From assembly GCA_031409515.1 (NCBI GenBank), contig JANNXJ010000005.1:1-64000 (forward strand): a stretch of 64,000 nt of DNA. The letters run 5' to 3'. Each line of letters begins with the position of its first letter. Positions within the stretch are counted from its first letter, which is position 1. Of this stretch, positions 33,785 to 42,087 are shown piece by piece. This DNA comes from SHZI01 sp031409515 (GTDB lineage: Bacteria; Pseudomonadota; Gammaproteobacteria; Steroidobacterales; GCA-2729495). The notes below the pieces were generated by a model. The model was given only the letters and a program-made list of their open reading frames with translations. It did no database searches and was not told the origin of the DNA. A program made the position numbers and the translations under genes.

Positions 33785-36371
33785 CGGCTATCGGCGTTGC
33801 GAAGCCGCCTGCCCCGAGGCCGTTACCCGCGTCTGTACCAAGGCTTGCCAGGTCTGACTCCCTGAACAGCTCAAAAATCCCGTCCGGCGTGCCGGCCAGA
33901 GCAAGCAGCCCCGTGTCCGCCGAAATCCTGGCGGTCACGATGCCGGATGGTCGTGGCAGGGGGCTTTCCGGCACGCCCTTGAGCGCTTCGGACATGAAGT
34001 AAATCCACATGGGCAGTGCCGTGCGACTCCCTTCCTCCCGGGAACCCAGCGTCCGTTCCTGATCGAAGCCTACCCAGGCAGTCGCCACGAGTTCCCGGTT
34101 GAAGCCGCTGAACCAGGCGTCGCGGCGGTCGTTGGACGTCCCTGTCTTGCCTGCCAGGTCGGCCCGCCCCAGAGCCAGCGCGCGTCGGCCTGTACCTCTG
34201 CGGATCACATCCCGCATCATGTCGTACATCAGGTAATCGTTCTCCGGCGTGATGATTCGCGGCGCCTGGTCCTGGTCCGCAAAAAACTCCGGCGTCTCGC
34301 TGACCTGAGGACGCCAGGACTCCGCCTGGGCAATCATCTCCGCCGCATCCTTGTAGACCGGGAGCTCCTGTCCCGGTCGCCCCCTGGGCAGGTCGCCAGG
34401 CTCCCCGGCCAGGGCCTCTACTGCCACGGCCTCGACTTCCACGGGAAGTGCTACCGCCTCGGCGGAGACGGCCGGTGTTGCAGCGCTGTCCCACTGCTCT
34501 GCGCAGGCAAGACAGACCGCCTTGTGCGGCGTCTCAAAGATCACCTTTCCCCGGGAGTCCTCTATACGCTCGACGAGATAGGGCTCCACCCGATGTCCGC
34601 CGTTGGCGAACGCGGCAAAGCCGGCCGCCATATCCCGGGGCGCGACCGCGCCACTGCCAAGAACCATGGTCGGATTGCGGGGCATGGCGCTGTCCGGAAG
34701 ACCAAAGGCCTTGATGTGCCGGATGGCTGGACCCACGCCCGTCCGGAGCAGGATCCGGATCGACACCAGGTTAAGGGACTGCACCAGACCCTCCCGGAAC
34801 CGGGTGGGGCCGTAGAACTGCCCCGTGTTGTTCTGGGGGCGCCACTCGTCTTCCGTGGGGCCAGCGTTACCGAACACGATGGGGGCGTCGTTGATGATGG
34901 TGGCCGGGGTAAAGCCGTGTTCCAGAGCCGCCGAGTAAACAAAGGGTTTGAAGGAGGAGCCCGGTTGGCGCTTGGCCTGGACTGCCCGATTGAACTTGCT
35001 CGCGAAGAAGTCATAGCCGCCAGCCAGCGCGACGGTCGCCCCGTCCCTGGGGTCGAGGGCCACAAGGGCGCCCTGTACGGCGGGCAGTTGCGCGAGGAGC
35101 CAGCCCCGATTGACCGTCCGGAGCAGATACACCACATCGCCGACCGCGACCATCTCCCTGGCGGACTGGGGCGCGGTACCCAGCGTGTCGTCGTCGACAA
35201 AGGCCCGCCAGCGCAAGCCCGCCCAGGGCACGGTCACAGGACCGATGTCGTGAATATAGACGGCTGCTGAATTGTCGCTCCCGAGTTCCGTGACGACTGC
35301 GGGGAAGAGGTCCGGATGCACTGGGTAGGCGTCCAGCAGGCGCTGCAGCGCTGCTTCCCGGGGCAGCTTGTCGTCGAGTCGCCCAAGCACGTCCCGCTCC
35401 AGGGGGCCACGAAAGCCGTGGCGGCGGTCGTACTCCAGCAGGGCGGTGCGCAGCGCCCGGTCGGCGCTGGACTGCAGCCTGCTGTCGATCGTGGTCACGA
35501 CGCGGTAGCCCCCGCTCGTGGCTTCGGGGCCGAAGCGGGTGACCATTTCCCCACGGACCATTTCTGCAATGTACGGTGCGTCGAGCTGCACGGTGGCGCC
35601 GTGCAGCTTCGATTCGACGGGGCTCGCCAGGGCCGCGGTATAGGCCGGGTCGTCGATGAAATCGAGTTCGAGCATCCGCCGGAGCACATACGCCCGGCGT
35701 TCGCCGGCACGGACGGGGTCCGACACGGGATTAAGCAGTGACGGGGCTTTGGGAATGCCTGCCAGCAGCGCGGCCTCAGCCGCTGACAGCCGGTTCAGGC
35801 CCTTGCCGAAGTACACCTCCGCGGCCGCAGCGATCCCGTAGGCCCGCTGACCAAAGAAGATCTTGTTCAGGTAGAGGGCGAGAATGTCTTCCTTGCTGAA
35901 GGTCTGCTCGATGCGCAAGGCCAGCAGAAGCTCCTTGGCCTTGCGGACGAAGGTGCGTTCCGGCGTAAGGAAGTAGGCCCGCGCCAGTTGCTGGGTGATG
36001 GTGCTGCCACCCTGAGTACGCTGACCGGTGAGCAGGAAATTCGCGCCCGCCCGTCCCAGACCCTGGTAGTCGAACCCGGGGTGGTCAAAGAAGCGGTCAT
36101 CCTCGGCAGCCAGCACCGCGCGCACGACCACCTCGGGGATGTCTTCATAACGCACAGGTATCCGGCGGAACTCGCCAAGCTGCGCAATGAGACGTCCGTC
36201 ACGGGAATAGATCCGCAGCGGGACCTGCAGGGGGACATCCCGCATGCTGTCGACCGACGGCAGGCCGGGGGACAGGTAATACCAGGCGGCGGCGCCCCCG
36301 GCGCCCGCCACAATAAGGACTGTCAGCGCCACGCCGACCAGCCCCAGTAAAGCCCGGATGAGTAATTTCAT
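33765..36371 (-). CDS. mrcA: Penicillin-binding protein 1A (class A PBP)
   Basis: Bifunctional peptidoglycan glycosyltransferase/DD-transpeptidase, 868 residues, with an N-terminal TM (about 5-32). Glycosyltransferase motifs AAEDDRFFDHPGFDYQG, QGGSTITQQLARAYFL and LYLNKIFFGQRAYGI lie at about 90-180. An OB-like PBP1A insertion is followed by the transpeptidase motifs PGSSFKPFVYSAAL (nucleophile Ser in SSFK) and KTGTSNDRRDAWFSGF. It is divergent from the riboswitch-pilM transcript, the common pbp1A/pilM arrangement of gammaproteobacteria. Confidence 0.95.
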   Translation of the reverse strand: MKLLIRALLGLVGVALTVLIVAGAGGAAAWYYLSPGLPSVDSMRDVPLQVPLRIYSRDGRLIAQLGEFRRIPVRYEDIPEVVVRAVLAAEDDRFFDHPGFDYQGLGRAGANFLLTGQRTQGGSTITQQLARAYFLTPERTFVRKAKELLLALRIEQTFSKEDILALYLNKIFFGQRAYGIAAAAEVYFGKGLNRLSAAEAALLAGIPKAPSLLNPVSDPVRAGERRAYVLRRMLELDFIDDPAYTAALASPVESKLHGATVQLDAPYIAEMVRGEMVTRFGPEATSGGYRVVTTIDSRLQSSADRALRTALLEYDRRHGFRGPLERDVLGRLDDKLPREAALQRLLDAYPVHPDLFPAVVTELGSDNSAAVYIHDIGPVTVPWAGLRWRAFVDDDTLGTAPQSAREMVAVGDVVYLLRTVNRGWLLAQLPAVQGALVALDPRDGATVALAGGYDFFASKFNRAVQAKRQPGSSFKPFVYSAALEHGFTPATIINDAPIVFGNAGPTEDEWRPQNNTGQFYGPTRFREGLVQSLNLVSIRILLRTGVGPAIRHIKAFGLPDSAMPRNPTMVLGSGAVAPRDMAAGFAAFANGGHRVEPYLVERIEDSRGKVIFETPHKAVCLACAEQWDSAATPAVSAEAVALPVEVEAVAVEALAGEPGDLPRGRPGQELPVYKDAAEMIAQAESWRPQVSETPEFFADQDQAPRIITPENDYLMYDMMRDVIRRGTGRRALALGRADLAGKTGTSNDRRDAWFSGFNRELVATAWVGFDQERTLGSREEGSRTALPMWIYFMSEALKGVPESPLPRPSGIVTARISADTGLLALAGTPDGIFELFRESDLASLGTDAGNGLGAGGFATPIADDNEIF

Positions 36372-36391
36372 GCAGAAGCGGGAAAGGTACC

Positions 36392-36420
36392 TTGCGCGGC
36401 CCGATGCGATTATGCATATT
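36392..36420 (+). promoter_or_regulatory. Predicted promoter of the riboswitch-pilM transcript
   Basis: TTGCGC (36392-36397), 17-base spacer, CATATT (36415-36420), directly upstream of the GEMM-I aptamer. The inferred start near 36427 would begin the RNA just before the conserved GGGCAAACC. The opposite strand is the PBP1A leader. Confidence 0.5.
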
Positions 36421-36427
36421 GGCTGAG

Positions 36428-36516
36428 GTCTTTGGGCAAACCTACCGAAAGGTGGGGACGCAAAGCCACCGGTCTACGGGACTGCGCGAGGTGTGGAGCC
36501 ACAGGTTGGGGCTCCA
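36428..36516 (+). ncRNA. Cyclic di-GMP-I (GEMM-I) riboswitch aptamer
   Basis: GGGCAAACC (36434-36442), a six-pair stem capped by a GAAA tetraloop (CCTACC-GAAA-GGTGGG, 36441-36456), then GGGGACGCAAAGCC, the invariant GEMM-I core. A 3' hairpin GGAGCC...GGCTCC (36495-36515) matches the second aptamer arm. The purine equivalent to Vc2 G20 is G by my recollection of the numbering, favouring c-di-GMP over cyclic AMP-GMP. The 300 bases to pilM hold more hairpins (for example CGTGC-CTCG-GCACG and GCCAG-ATT-CTGGC followed by GGTTTTG near 36670) that may be the expression platform. No other gene is there. Confidence 0.9.
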
Positions 36517-36815
36517 TCAGGGGTGCAGGGTCCTATGACAGCGGGGCTGCCGGACAGCACGACGCCATCTGGCGTCAGCCGTCTGCATCCGCTTGCATAC
36601 GATCCCCTCCCGGTGCGGACGTGCCTCGGCACGCCACACCATCCCTCGCCAGATTCTGGCGGACCGTCGGTTTTGTCTGTCCTGGGGCCGGTTTGACCCC
36701 GGCCGGTGAAGCGCGTCACATCGCGTTTCTATCGGCGGTGATATATGGTTAAATTGATGTGGTGACGCGCCGAAGACGTTGTTTGCGCAACCTCTGGAGT
36801 TAGAAGGGAAAAGCA

Positions 36816-37877
36816 GTGCTTTTCGGCTCACGTTCCAGGCCTTTGATTGGCCTTGACATAACAACCTCCTCGATCAAGCTCATCGAGCTGACGCAGAGTG
36901 GCAAAAGCTATCGCGCTGAGAGCTATGCCGCCGAGCCAACGCCGCCGAACGCGATCAACGAGAAGACCATTGTTGATGCGCCCGCGGTTGGTGAGGCCAT
37001 TCGTCGCGCGATGAAACGCGCTGGCACCAGCTCCCGGGATGCGGCGATCGCCATCAGTGGCGATGCGGCCATCACCAAAATCATCCAGATGCCGCGGCGG
37101 CTCTCCGCGCGGGAACTCGAAGGCCAGGTCGAAATCCAGGCCGATCAGTACATCCCCTTCCCGATGGAAGAGGTCAGCTTCGACTACGAGCTGCTCGGCC
37201 CTTCCGCCAGCGATCCCGAGATGCTCGACGTGCTGCTGGTGGCCACGCGGACCGAGAACGTGGATCAGCGCAAGGCCGCCGTGGAAGCGGCCGGGCTTAT
37301 CGCCAAGGTGGTGGATGTCGAGCCCTTTGCTCTGGAAAACGCCTGCAACCTCCTCGCCCATCAGATGCCCGATGGCGGCATGCAGCACCTGATTGCCATC
37401 GTCGATTTCGGCGCGAGTAACACCACGTTCAGTGTGCTGAAGGACATGCGGGTCATCTACACCCGGGACTTCTCCTTCGGCGGGCAGCAGCTGACGGAAG
37501 AGATCATGCGCACCTACGGCCTCAGCCTTGAGGATGCCGGCCGCGCCAAGAAGGAAGGCGGACTGCCGGGCAACTACGAGCCCGAGGTGCTGGTGCCTTT
37601 CATTGACGACATGACCCAGCAGGTCAGCCGCTCACTGCAGTTCTTTCTCGCCTCGGGCGGTGGCCGCGAGCAGCCTGACCAGATTCTCGTCTGCGGCGGC
37701 TGCGCCAACATTGCCGGGGTCGCTGACATGATCTCCAGCAAAGTGGGCATTCCCACCGAAATCGGGGACCCGCTCGGCCAGATGAAGATCTCGAGCAAGG
37801 CAAAGTCCCAGGGCATACGTCGGGATGCCACCGCGTTGCTGACTGCGTGTGGGCTGGCGCTGCGGAGCTTCGACTAA
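36816..37877 (+). CDS. pilM: Type IV pilus assembly protein PilM
   Basis: Actin-like cytoplasmic ATP-binding protein of the pilus alignment complex, 353 residues from GTG with AGAAGGGA upstream. IGLDITTSSIKLIEL (about 10-24) is the phosphate-1 motif, and IVDFGASNTTFSVL and ILVCGGCANIAGV the later nucleotide-binding motifs. It binds the PilN N-terminus. First gene of pilMNOPQ, about 300 bases downstream of the GEMM-I riboswitch. Confidence 0.95.
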   Translation: MLFGSRSRPLIGLDITTSSIKLIELTQSGKSYRAESYAAEPTPPNAINEKTIVDAPAVGEAIRRAMKRAGTSSRDAAIAISGDAAITKIIQMPRRLSARELEGQVEIQADQYIPFPMEEVSFDYELLGPSASDPEMLDVLLVATRTENVDQRKAAVEAAGLIAKVVDVEPFALENACNLLAHQMPDGGMQHLIAIVDFGASNTTFSVLKDMRVIYTRDFSFGGQQLTEEIMRTYGLSLEDAGRAKKEGGLPGNYEPEVLVPFIDDMTQQVSRSLQFFLASGGGREQPDQILVCGGCANIAGVADMISSKVGIPTEIGDPLGQMKISSKAKSQGIRRDATALLTACGLALRSFD

Positions 37878-37878
37878 C

Positions 37879-38493
37879 ATGCCAAAAATCAATCTACTGC
37901 CCTGGCGGGCAGAACTTCGGACCCGGCGCCGGAACCAGTTCTTCATCGGCCTTGGCGCTTCCGTGGGCGCCGCGGGCCTTGCCGTACTGGCCTCCAATTT
38001 CGTCATGAACGGTATCATCGCCAGTCAGAACAGCCGGAATGAAATCCTCAAGACCGAGATCTCGGCCCTGGACAAGCGCATCGCCGATATTCTCGAGCTC
38101 GAAGCCAAGAAGGACCGTCTCCTGGCGCGCATGGAGATCATCGAGCAGCTCCAGCGCAGCCGGCCCGAAATCGTCCACGTCTTCGACGAACTCGTGCGGA
38201 CCCTGCCCGACGGTGTACGACTCACCTCGGTGAAGCAGACCGGCCGCCGTCTGGAGATCAAGGGCGACGCAGATTCCAACACCCGCGTGTCGGCCTTCAT
38301 GCGCAACATTGACAAGTCGAAATGGCTGACCAAGCCCGATCTGCAGGTCGTCGAGGTGCGCGACACGACCACCAAGCGCAAGAAGACCGATGGCCCCGTT
38401 GAGACTGGCGAGTTTGCTGGCCGTTCTTCCCAGTTCACCGTGTACGCCGACCAGGTGTCCACGAGTGATGAAGAAGAGGGGGCCGGGAAATGA
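37879..38493 (+). CDS. pilN: Type IV pilus assembly protein PilN
   Basis: 204 residues starting one base after the pilM stop. The N-terminal MPKINLLPWRAELRTRRRNQF is the conserved PilM-binding peptide INLLPWR. A TM segment (about 27-45) leads to a coiled-coil (ISALDKRIADILELEAKK...) and a periplasmic ferredoxin-like domain. Pairs with PilO in the inner membrane; overlaps pilO by four bases. Confidence 0.94.
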   Translation: MPKINLLPWRAELRTRRRNQFFIGLGASVGAAGLAVLASNFVMNGIIASQNSRNEILKTEISALDKRIADILELEAKKDRLLARMEIIEQLQRSRPEIVHVFDELVRTLPDGVRLTSVKQTGRRLEIKGDADSNTRVSAFMRNIDKSKWLTKPDLQVVEVRDTTTKRKKTDGPVETGEFAGRSSQFTVYADQVSTSDEEEGAGK

Positions 38494-39203
38494 GTTTTAT
38501 CGATGATCTGAAGAGTCTTGATATCAACGACATCGGCCGCTGGCCGCTGCCGATCCAGGCCTTCTTCATGGTCCTGTTCTTCTTCATTGTCACCGCTGGC
38601 GCTTTCTGGTTCTTCATCTGGCAGAACCAGATGCCCCGGCTGGAGAAAGCCCAGGCTGAGGAGAAGGAGCTGCGCGTCACTTTCGAGTCCAAGCAGAAGA
38701 AAGCCGCAAATTTCAGCGCCTACAAGACCCAGCTGTCCGAGATCGAGCGTTCCTTCGGCACGATGCTGCGCCAGTTGCCGGGCAAGACCGAGATTCCCAA
38801 TCTGCTGGTTGATATCTCCCAGACGGGCCTGGGCGCGGGGCTTCTTGAGGAACTGTTCCAGCCCATGGACGAGTCCCGCAAGGACTTTTACGCGGAGAAG
38901 CCTATCAAGATCCGCCTCTCCGGCTCGTATCACGAGTTCGGCCAGTTCGTCAGTGAGATCGCTGCCCTGCCCCGAATCGTCACCCTGCACGACATCGAGA
39001 TTGTCCCCAAGAGCAAGGAAGCCAGTTTTGACGAGCTGGTCCTGAACGTGACGGCCAAGACCTATCGCTATCTCGACGAGGAAGAGGTGGCCACTGCTGC
39101 GGCCGCCGAGGCCGGCAACGAGAAGGGCGGCAAGGGCAAGGCCCGGACGACCCGCGAGAACAGCAAGGGCAAGCCGAAGGCCAAGGCAGTGAAGAAGGGT
39201 TGA
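38490..39203 (+). CDS. pilO: Type IV pilus assembly protein PilO
   Basis: 237 residues. One TM segment (about 23-48, FFMVLFFFIVTAGAFWFFIW), a coiled coil (LEKAQAEEKELRVTFESKQKK), then a periplasmic domain with IRLSGSYHEFGQFVSEIAALPRIVTLHDI, all typical. The C-terminus is an unusually long Lys/Ala/Gly-rich tail. Its TGA shares a base with the pilP ATG. Confidence 0.94.
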   Translation: MSFIDDLKSLDINDIGRWPLPIQAFFMVLFFFIVTAGAFWFFIWQNQMPRLEKAQAEEKELRVTFESKQKKAANFSAYKTQLSEIERSFGTMLRQLPGKTEIPNLLVDISQTGLGAGLLEELFQPMDESRKDFYAEKPIKIRLSGSYHEFGQFVSEIAALPRIVTLHDIEIVPKSKEASFDELVLNVTAKTYRYLDEEEVATAAAAEAGNEKGGKGKARTTRENSKGKPKAKAVKKG

Positions 39204-39718
39204 TGGCGATGGACTTCTCCCCAAGAGCTTTTCCCGTACTGCTGCTGGCAACACTCGCGCTGGCCGGTTGCGGTGGCGGGCAATCGGACCTTCTCAAGTA
39301 CATTGATCAGGTCAAGGCGAAGCCCGGTGGCCGTATCGATCCGCTGCCCCAGATCAAGCCCTACGAAGTGTTTGCCTACGAGGCCGGTAACGAGCGCTCG
39401 CCCTTTGTGCCCGACAAGCCAGCCGGTCGGGGCGCTGCTGCCGGTCCCCGCCCGGAGGCCACGCGGCCCAAGGAGTATCTGGAGCAGTTCTCCATCGACA
39501 CGCTGAAGATGGCGGGCACGCTCAGCCAGGGCACCGCCAACTATGGCCTCGTGCAGACCCAGGACGGGCTGCTGCACAAGGTCCGGCCGGGCAACTATGT
39601 CGGCCAGTTCGACGGCCGGGTCGTGGCGGTGACCCCGTCGGAAATCCAGATTGAGGAGCTGGTGCCCGACGGCACCGGGACCTTCTACAAGCGATCCGTC
39701 GCGATCGCACTCGACTAA
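39203..39718 (+). CDS. pilP: Type IV pilus lipoprotein PilP
   Basis: 171 residues. A signal ending in the lipobox LALAGC marks a lipoprotein. The linker IDPLPQIKPYEVFAYEAGNERSPF is the conserved PilP segment, and the C-terminal beta domain includes LVQTQDGLLHKVRPGNYVG and EIQIEELVPDG. It bridges the PilNO complex to the PilQ secretin. Start chosen at the ATG overlapping the pilO stop (TGATG). Confidence 0.94.
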   Translation: MAMDFSPRAFPVLLLATLALAGCGGGQSDLLKYIDQVKAKPGGRIDPLPQIKPYEVFAYEAGNERSPFVPDKPAGRGAAAGPRPEATRPKEYLEQFSIDTLKMAGTLSQGTANYGLVQTQDGLLHKVRPGNYVGQFDGRVVAVTPSEIQIEELVPDGTGTFYKRSVAIALD

Positions 39719-39770
39719 CAGGGCGGGGCTTCAGGCCGGTCGCCGACACAGGACAGTTTGGGAGTACGGG

Positions 39771-42002
39771 ATGATGAGCACGATCAGGGGCAATGAGGGT
39801 CGCGGAACGACGGTTGGATGGCTGAGCGCCGCCAGCCGCAGTCTCGCTGCAGTGATCGCCGGTCTTTGCCTCGCGCTGATCGGCGTGTCCGGGGCCACTG
39901 CCCAGACCTCGCCACAGGCGGGTAACCAGCTGCAGGACATTCAGGTGTTCCAGCTCCCGGGCGACCGGATCGAGCTGCGCCTGATCACGTCCGGTCCGGC
40001 ACCCGCGCCGCTGGCGTTCACCATCGACAATCCCGCCCGCATCTCCCTTGATCTCCCGGCCACGACACTCGCGATGACGTCACGGCGCAAGGACGTCAAG
40101 GTCGGTCTTCTCGACACGGTTCTGGCTGCCGAAGCCCAGGGCCGGACCCGCGTGGTCCTGAACCTCGTCAGCATGGTTCCCTACGAGACCCGCGTGGACG
40201 GCAATGCCGTCGTCGTGACCCTTGGCGCTCCCGGACCGTCCACGGCAGTCGCGGCCAGCTTCCCGCCGGCGGCGCCAGCAGCTGCCATGGCCAGCGCCGG
40301 CAAGGCCTCAGCGCCGGCCAACCGCCGTCAGATTTCTAACCTGGACTTCCGTCGCGGCGACAACGGTGGCGGTCGCGTGGTCATCACGCTCTCCGATCCC
40401 GGCACCCCCGTGGATGTGCGGAAGGAAGGCGACCGCATTCTTCTGTCCTTCAACGGCACAGCGCTGCCCGACAGCCTCCTGAAGCGCCTGGATGTCACCG
40501 ATTTCGGCACCCCGGTCAATGTCATTGAGGCCACGCGCAAGCCTTCCGGTGCCCAGGTGAGCATTGCCGCCACGCTGCCCTTCGAGGAGCTGGCGTATCA
40601 GTCGGATAACGTCTTCACCGTCGAAGTCGGGCCGGTCGTCCAGAAAGCTGCCGAGTCCAAGCCGACGCTGTTCAGCAAGGACCGCGACTACACCGGCGAG
40701 CGCCTGACCCTTTCCTTCCAGGACATCGAGACCCGCGCGGTCCTGCAGCTGCTGGCTGACGTGAGCGGCCGCAACATCGTGGTCTCCGACACGGTGCAGG
40801 GTAATGTCACCCTGCGCCTGCAGAATGTTCCCTGGGACCAGGCGCTGGACATCGTCCTCGCCACCAAGGGCCTGGACATGCGGGAAAACGGTGGCGTCAT
40901 CATCGTGGCACCGGCCGAAGAGATTGCCGCCCGCGAGAAGGCCGACCTCGAGTCCCGCCAGCAGATCCTCGAACTGGAGCCCCTGGTTTCCGAGTACATC
41001 CAGGTGAATTACGCGAAGGCCTCCGACCTTGCCGAACTCCTGACGGGCGCCAAGACGGAGAACTCCCTGCTCTCAGAACGGGGCTCCGTGGGCATTGATG
41101 ACCGCACCAACACGCTGCTGGTGCAGGACGTGGCCTCGGGGATCGCCGAGATCCGCCGGCTGGTGAGCACCCTGGACATTCCCGTCCGGCAGGTGTTGAT
41201 CGAAGCGCGGATCGTGATCGTGCGCGACGATTTCAGCCGCGACCTGGGCATTCGCTGGGGTGTGACCCAGGTGTCCGAGCCGGGGAACGGGCTCCTGGCC
41301 GTGACCGGATCCGGCACCGGTGCCAGCGGCATGATTAATTCGGGAATCGACAACATCAATACCACGGGACAGCCTTTCCCGATTGAGTTGCCGCCCCTGG
41401 CCGAGCGCTACATGGTGAATCTGCCGGTGGCCAACCCGGCTGGCAAGCTGGCCCTCGCCCTGCTCAACGACGATTTCCTCGTGGATCTGGAGCTGTCCGC
41501 CCTGCAGGCCGAGGGCCGGGGCGAAGTTGTATCCTCGCCCCGCGTAATCACGGCCAACCAGAAAGAAGCCTCTATCCGCCAGGGTGTCGAGATTCCCTAC
41601 CAGGAAGCGTCTTCCAGCGGCGCCACGACCACCAGCTTCAAGGAAGCCGTGCTGAGCCTGACTGTCACGCCCCAGATCACGCCGGATGACCGCATCATCC
41701 TGGACCTGGTGGTCACCAAGGACAGCGTGGGCGCGCAGGTCAGCAACGACCGGGGGGGCTCTATCCCCAGCATCGACACCCGGGCGATCCAGACGCAGGT
41801 TCTGGTGGACAACGGGCAGACCGTGGTTCTCGGCGGTATCTACGAGACGGAAGAGTCCGAGGACATCTCCAAGGTGCCGTTCCTTGGCGACATACCGGGC
41901 CTGGGCGCGCTGTTCCGTTCCACGCGCAAGGTCTCGAACAAGTCCGAGCTGCTGATCTTCGTGACCCCGAAGATCCTCAAGGAAGGTTCAAACATTTACT
42001 AG
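39771..42002 (+). CDS. pilQ: Type IV pilus outer-membrane secretin PilQ
   Basis: 743 residues from ATG, with GGAG upstream and tandem ATGs; the second is three bases later. A signal peptide ends near SGATAQ, followed by two AMIN-type domains (about 35-230), an STN/N0 domain (LTLSFQDIETRAVLQLLADVSGRNIVVSD), an N1 domain, and the secretin beta-domain. The family signature VPFLGDIPGLGALFRST lies near the C-terminus. Its stop falls in a short direct repeat. Confidence 0.95.
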   Translation: MMSTIRGNEGRGTTVGWLSAASRSLAAVIAGLCLALIGVSGATAQTSPQAGNQLQDIQVFQLPGDRIELRLITSGPAPAPLAFTIDNPARISLDLPATTLAMTSRRKDVKVGLLDTVLAAEAQGRTRVVLNLVSMVPYETRVDGNAVVVTLGAPGPSTAVAASFPPAAPAAAMASAGKASAPANRRQISNLDFRRGDNGGGRVVITLSDPGTPVDVRKEGDRILLSFNGTALPDSLLKRLDVTDFGTPVNVIEATRKPSGAQVSIAATLPFEELAYQSDNVFTVEVGPVVQKAAESKPTLFSKDRDYTGERLTLSFQDIETRAVLQLLADVSGRNIVVSDTVQGNVTLRLQNVPWDQALDIVLATKGLDMRENGGVIIVAPAEEIAAREKADLESRQQILELEPLVSEYIQVNYAKASDLAELLTGAKTENSLLSERGSVGIDDRTNTLLVQDVASGIAEIRRLVSTLDIPVRQVLIEARIVIVRDDFSRDLGIRWGVTQVSEPGNGLLAVTGSGTGASGMINSGIDNINTTGQPFPIELPPLAERYMVNLPVANPAGKLALALLNDDFLVDLELSALQAEGRGEVVSSPRVITANQKEASIRQGVEIPYQEASSSGATTTSFKEAVLSLTVTPQITPDDRIILDLVVTKDSVGAQVSNDRGGSIPSIDTRAIQTQVLVDNGQTVVLGGIYETEESEDISKVPFLGDIPGLGALFRSTRKVSNKSELLIFVTPKILKEGSNIY

Positions 42003-42036
42003 GGCCAACGTTTACTAAGGCCAATATTTACTAAGG
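41991..42036. repeat. Three short direct repeats across the pilQ stop
   Basis: Near-identical 16-bp units AACATTTACTAGGGCC (41991-42006), AACGTTTACTAAGGCC (42007-42022) and a partial AATATTTACTAAGG (42023-42036). The first contains the last codons and TAG of pilQ, the later ones are noncoding. They look like slippage-type duplications with point changes. Confidence 0.85.
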
Positions 42037-42087
42037 ATTGGGCCGGGTGGGCCGACTGGCCGCCAGGCACGTGGTGAGGGAGTCATC

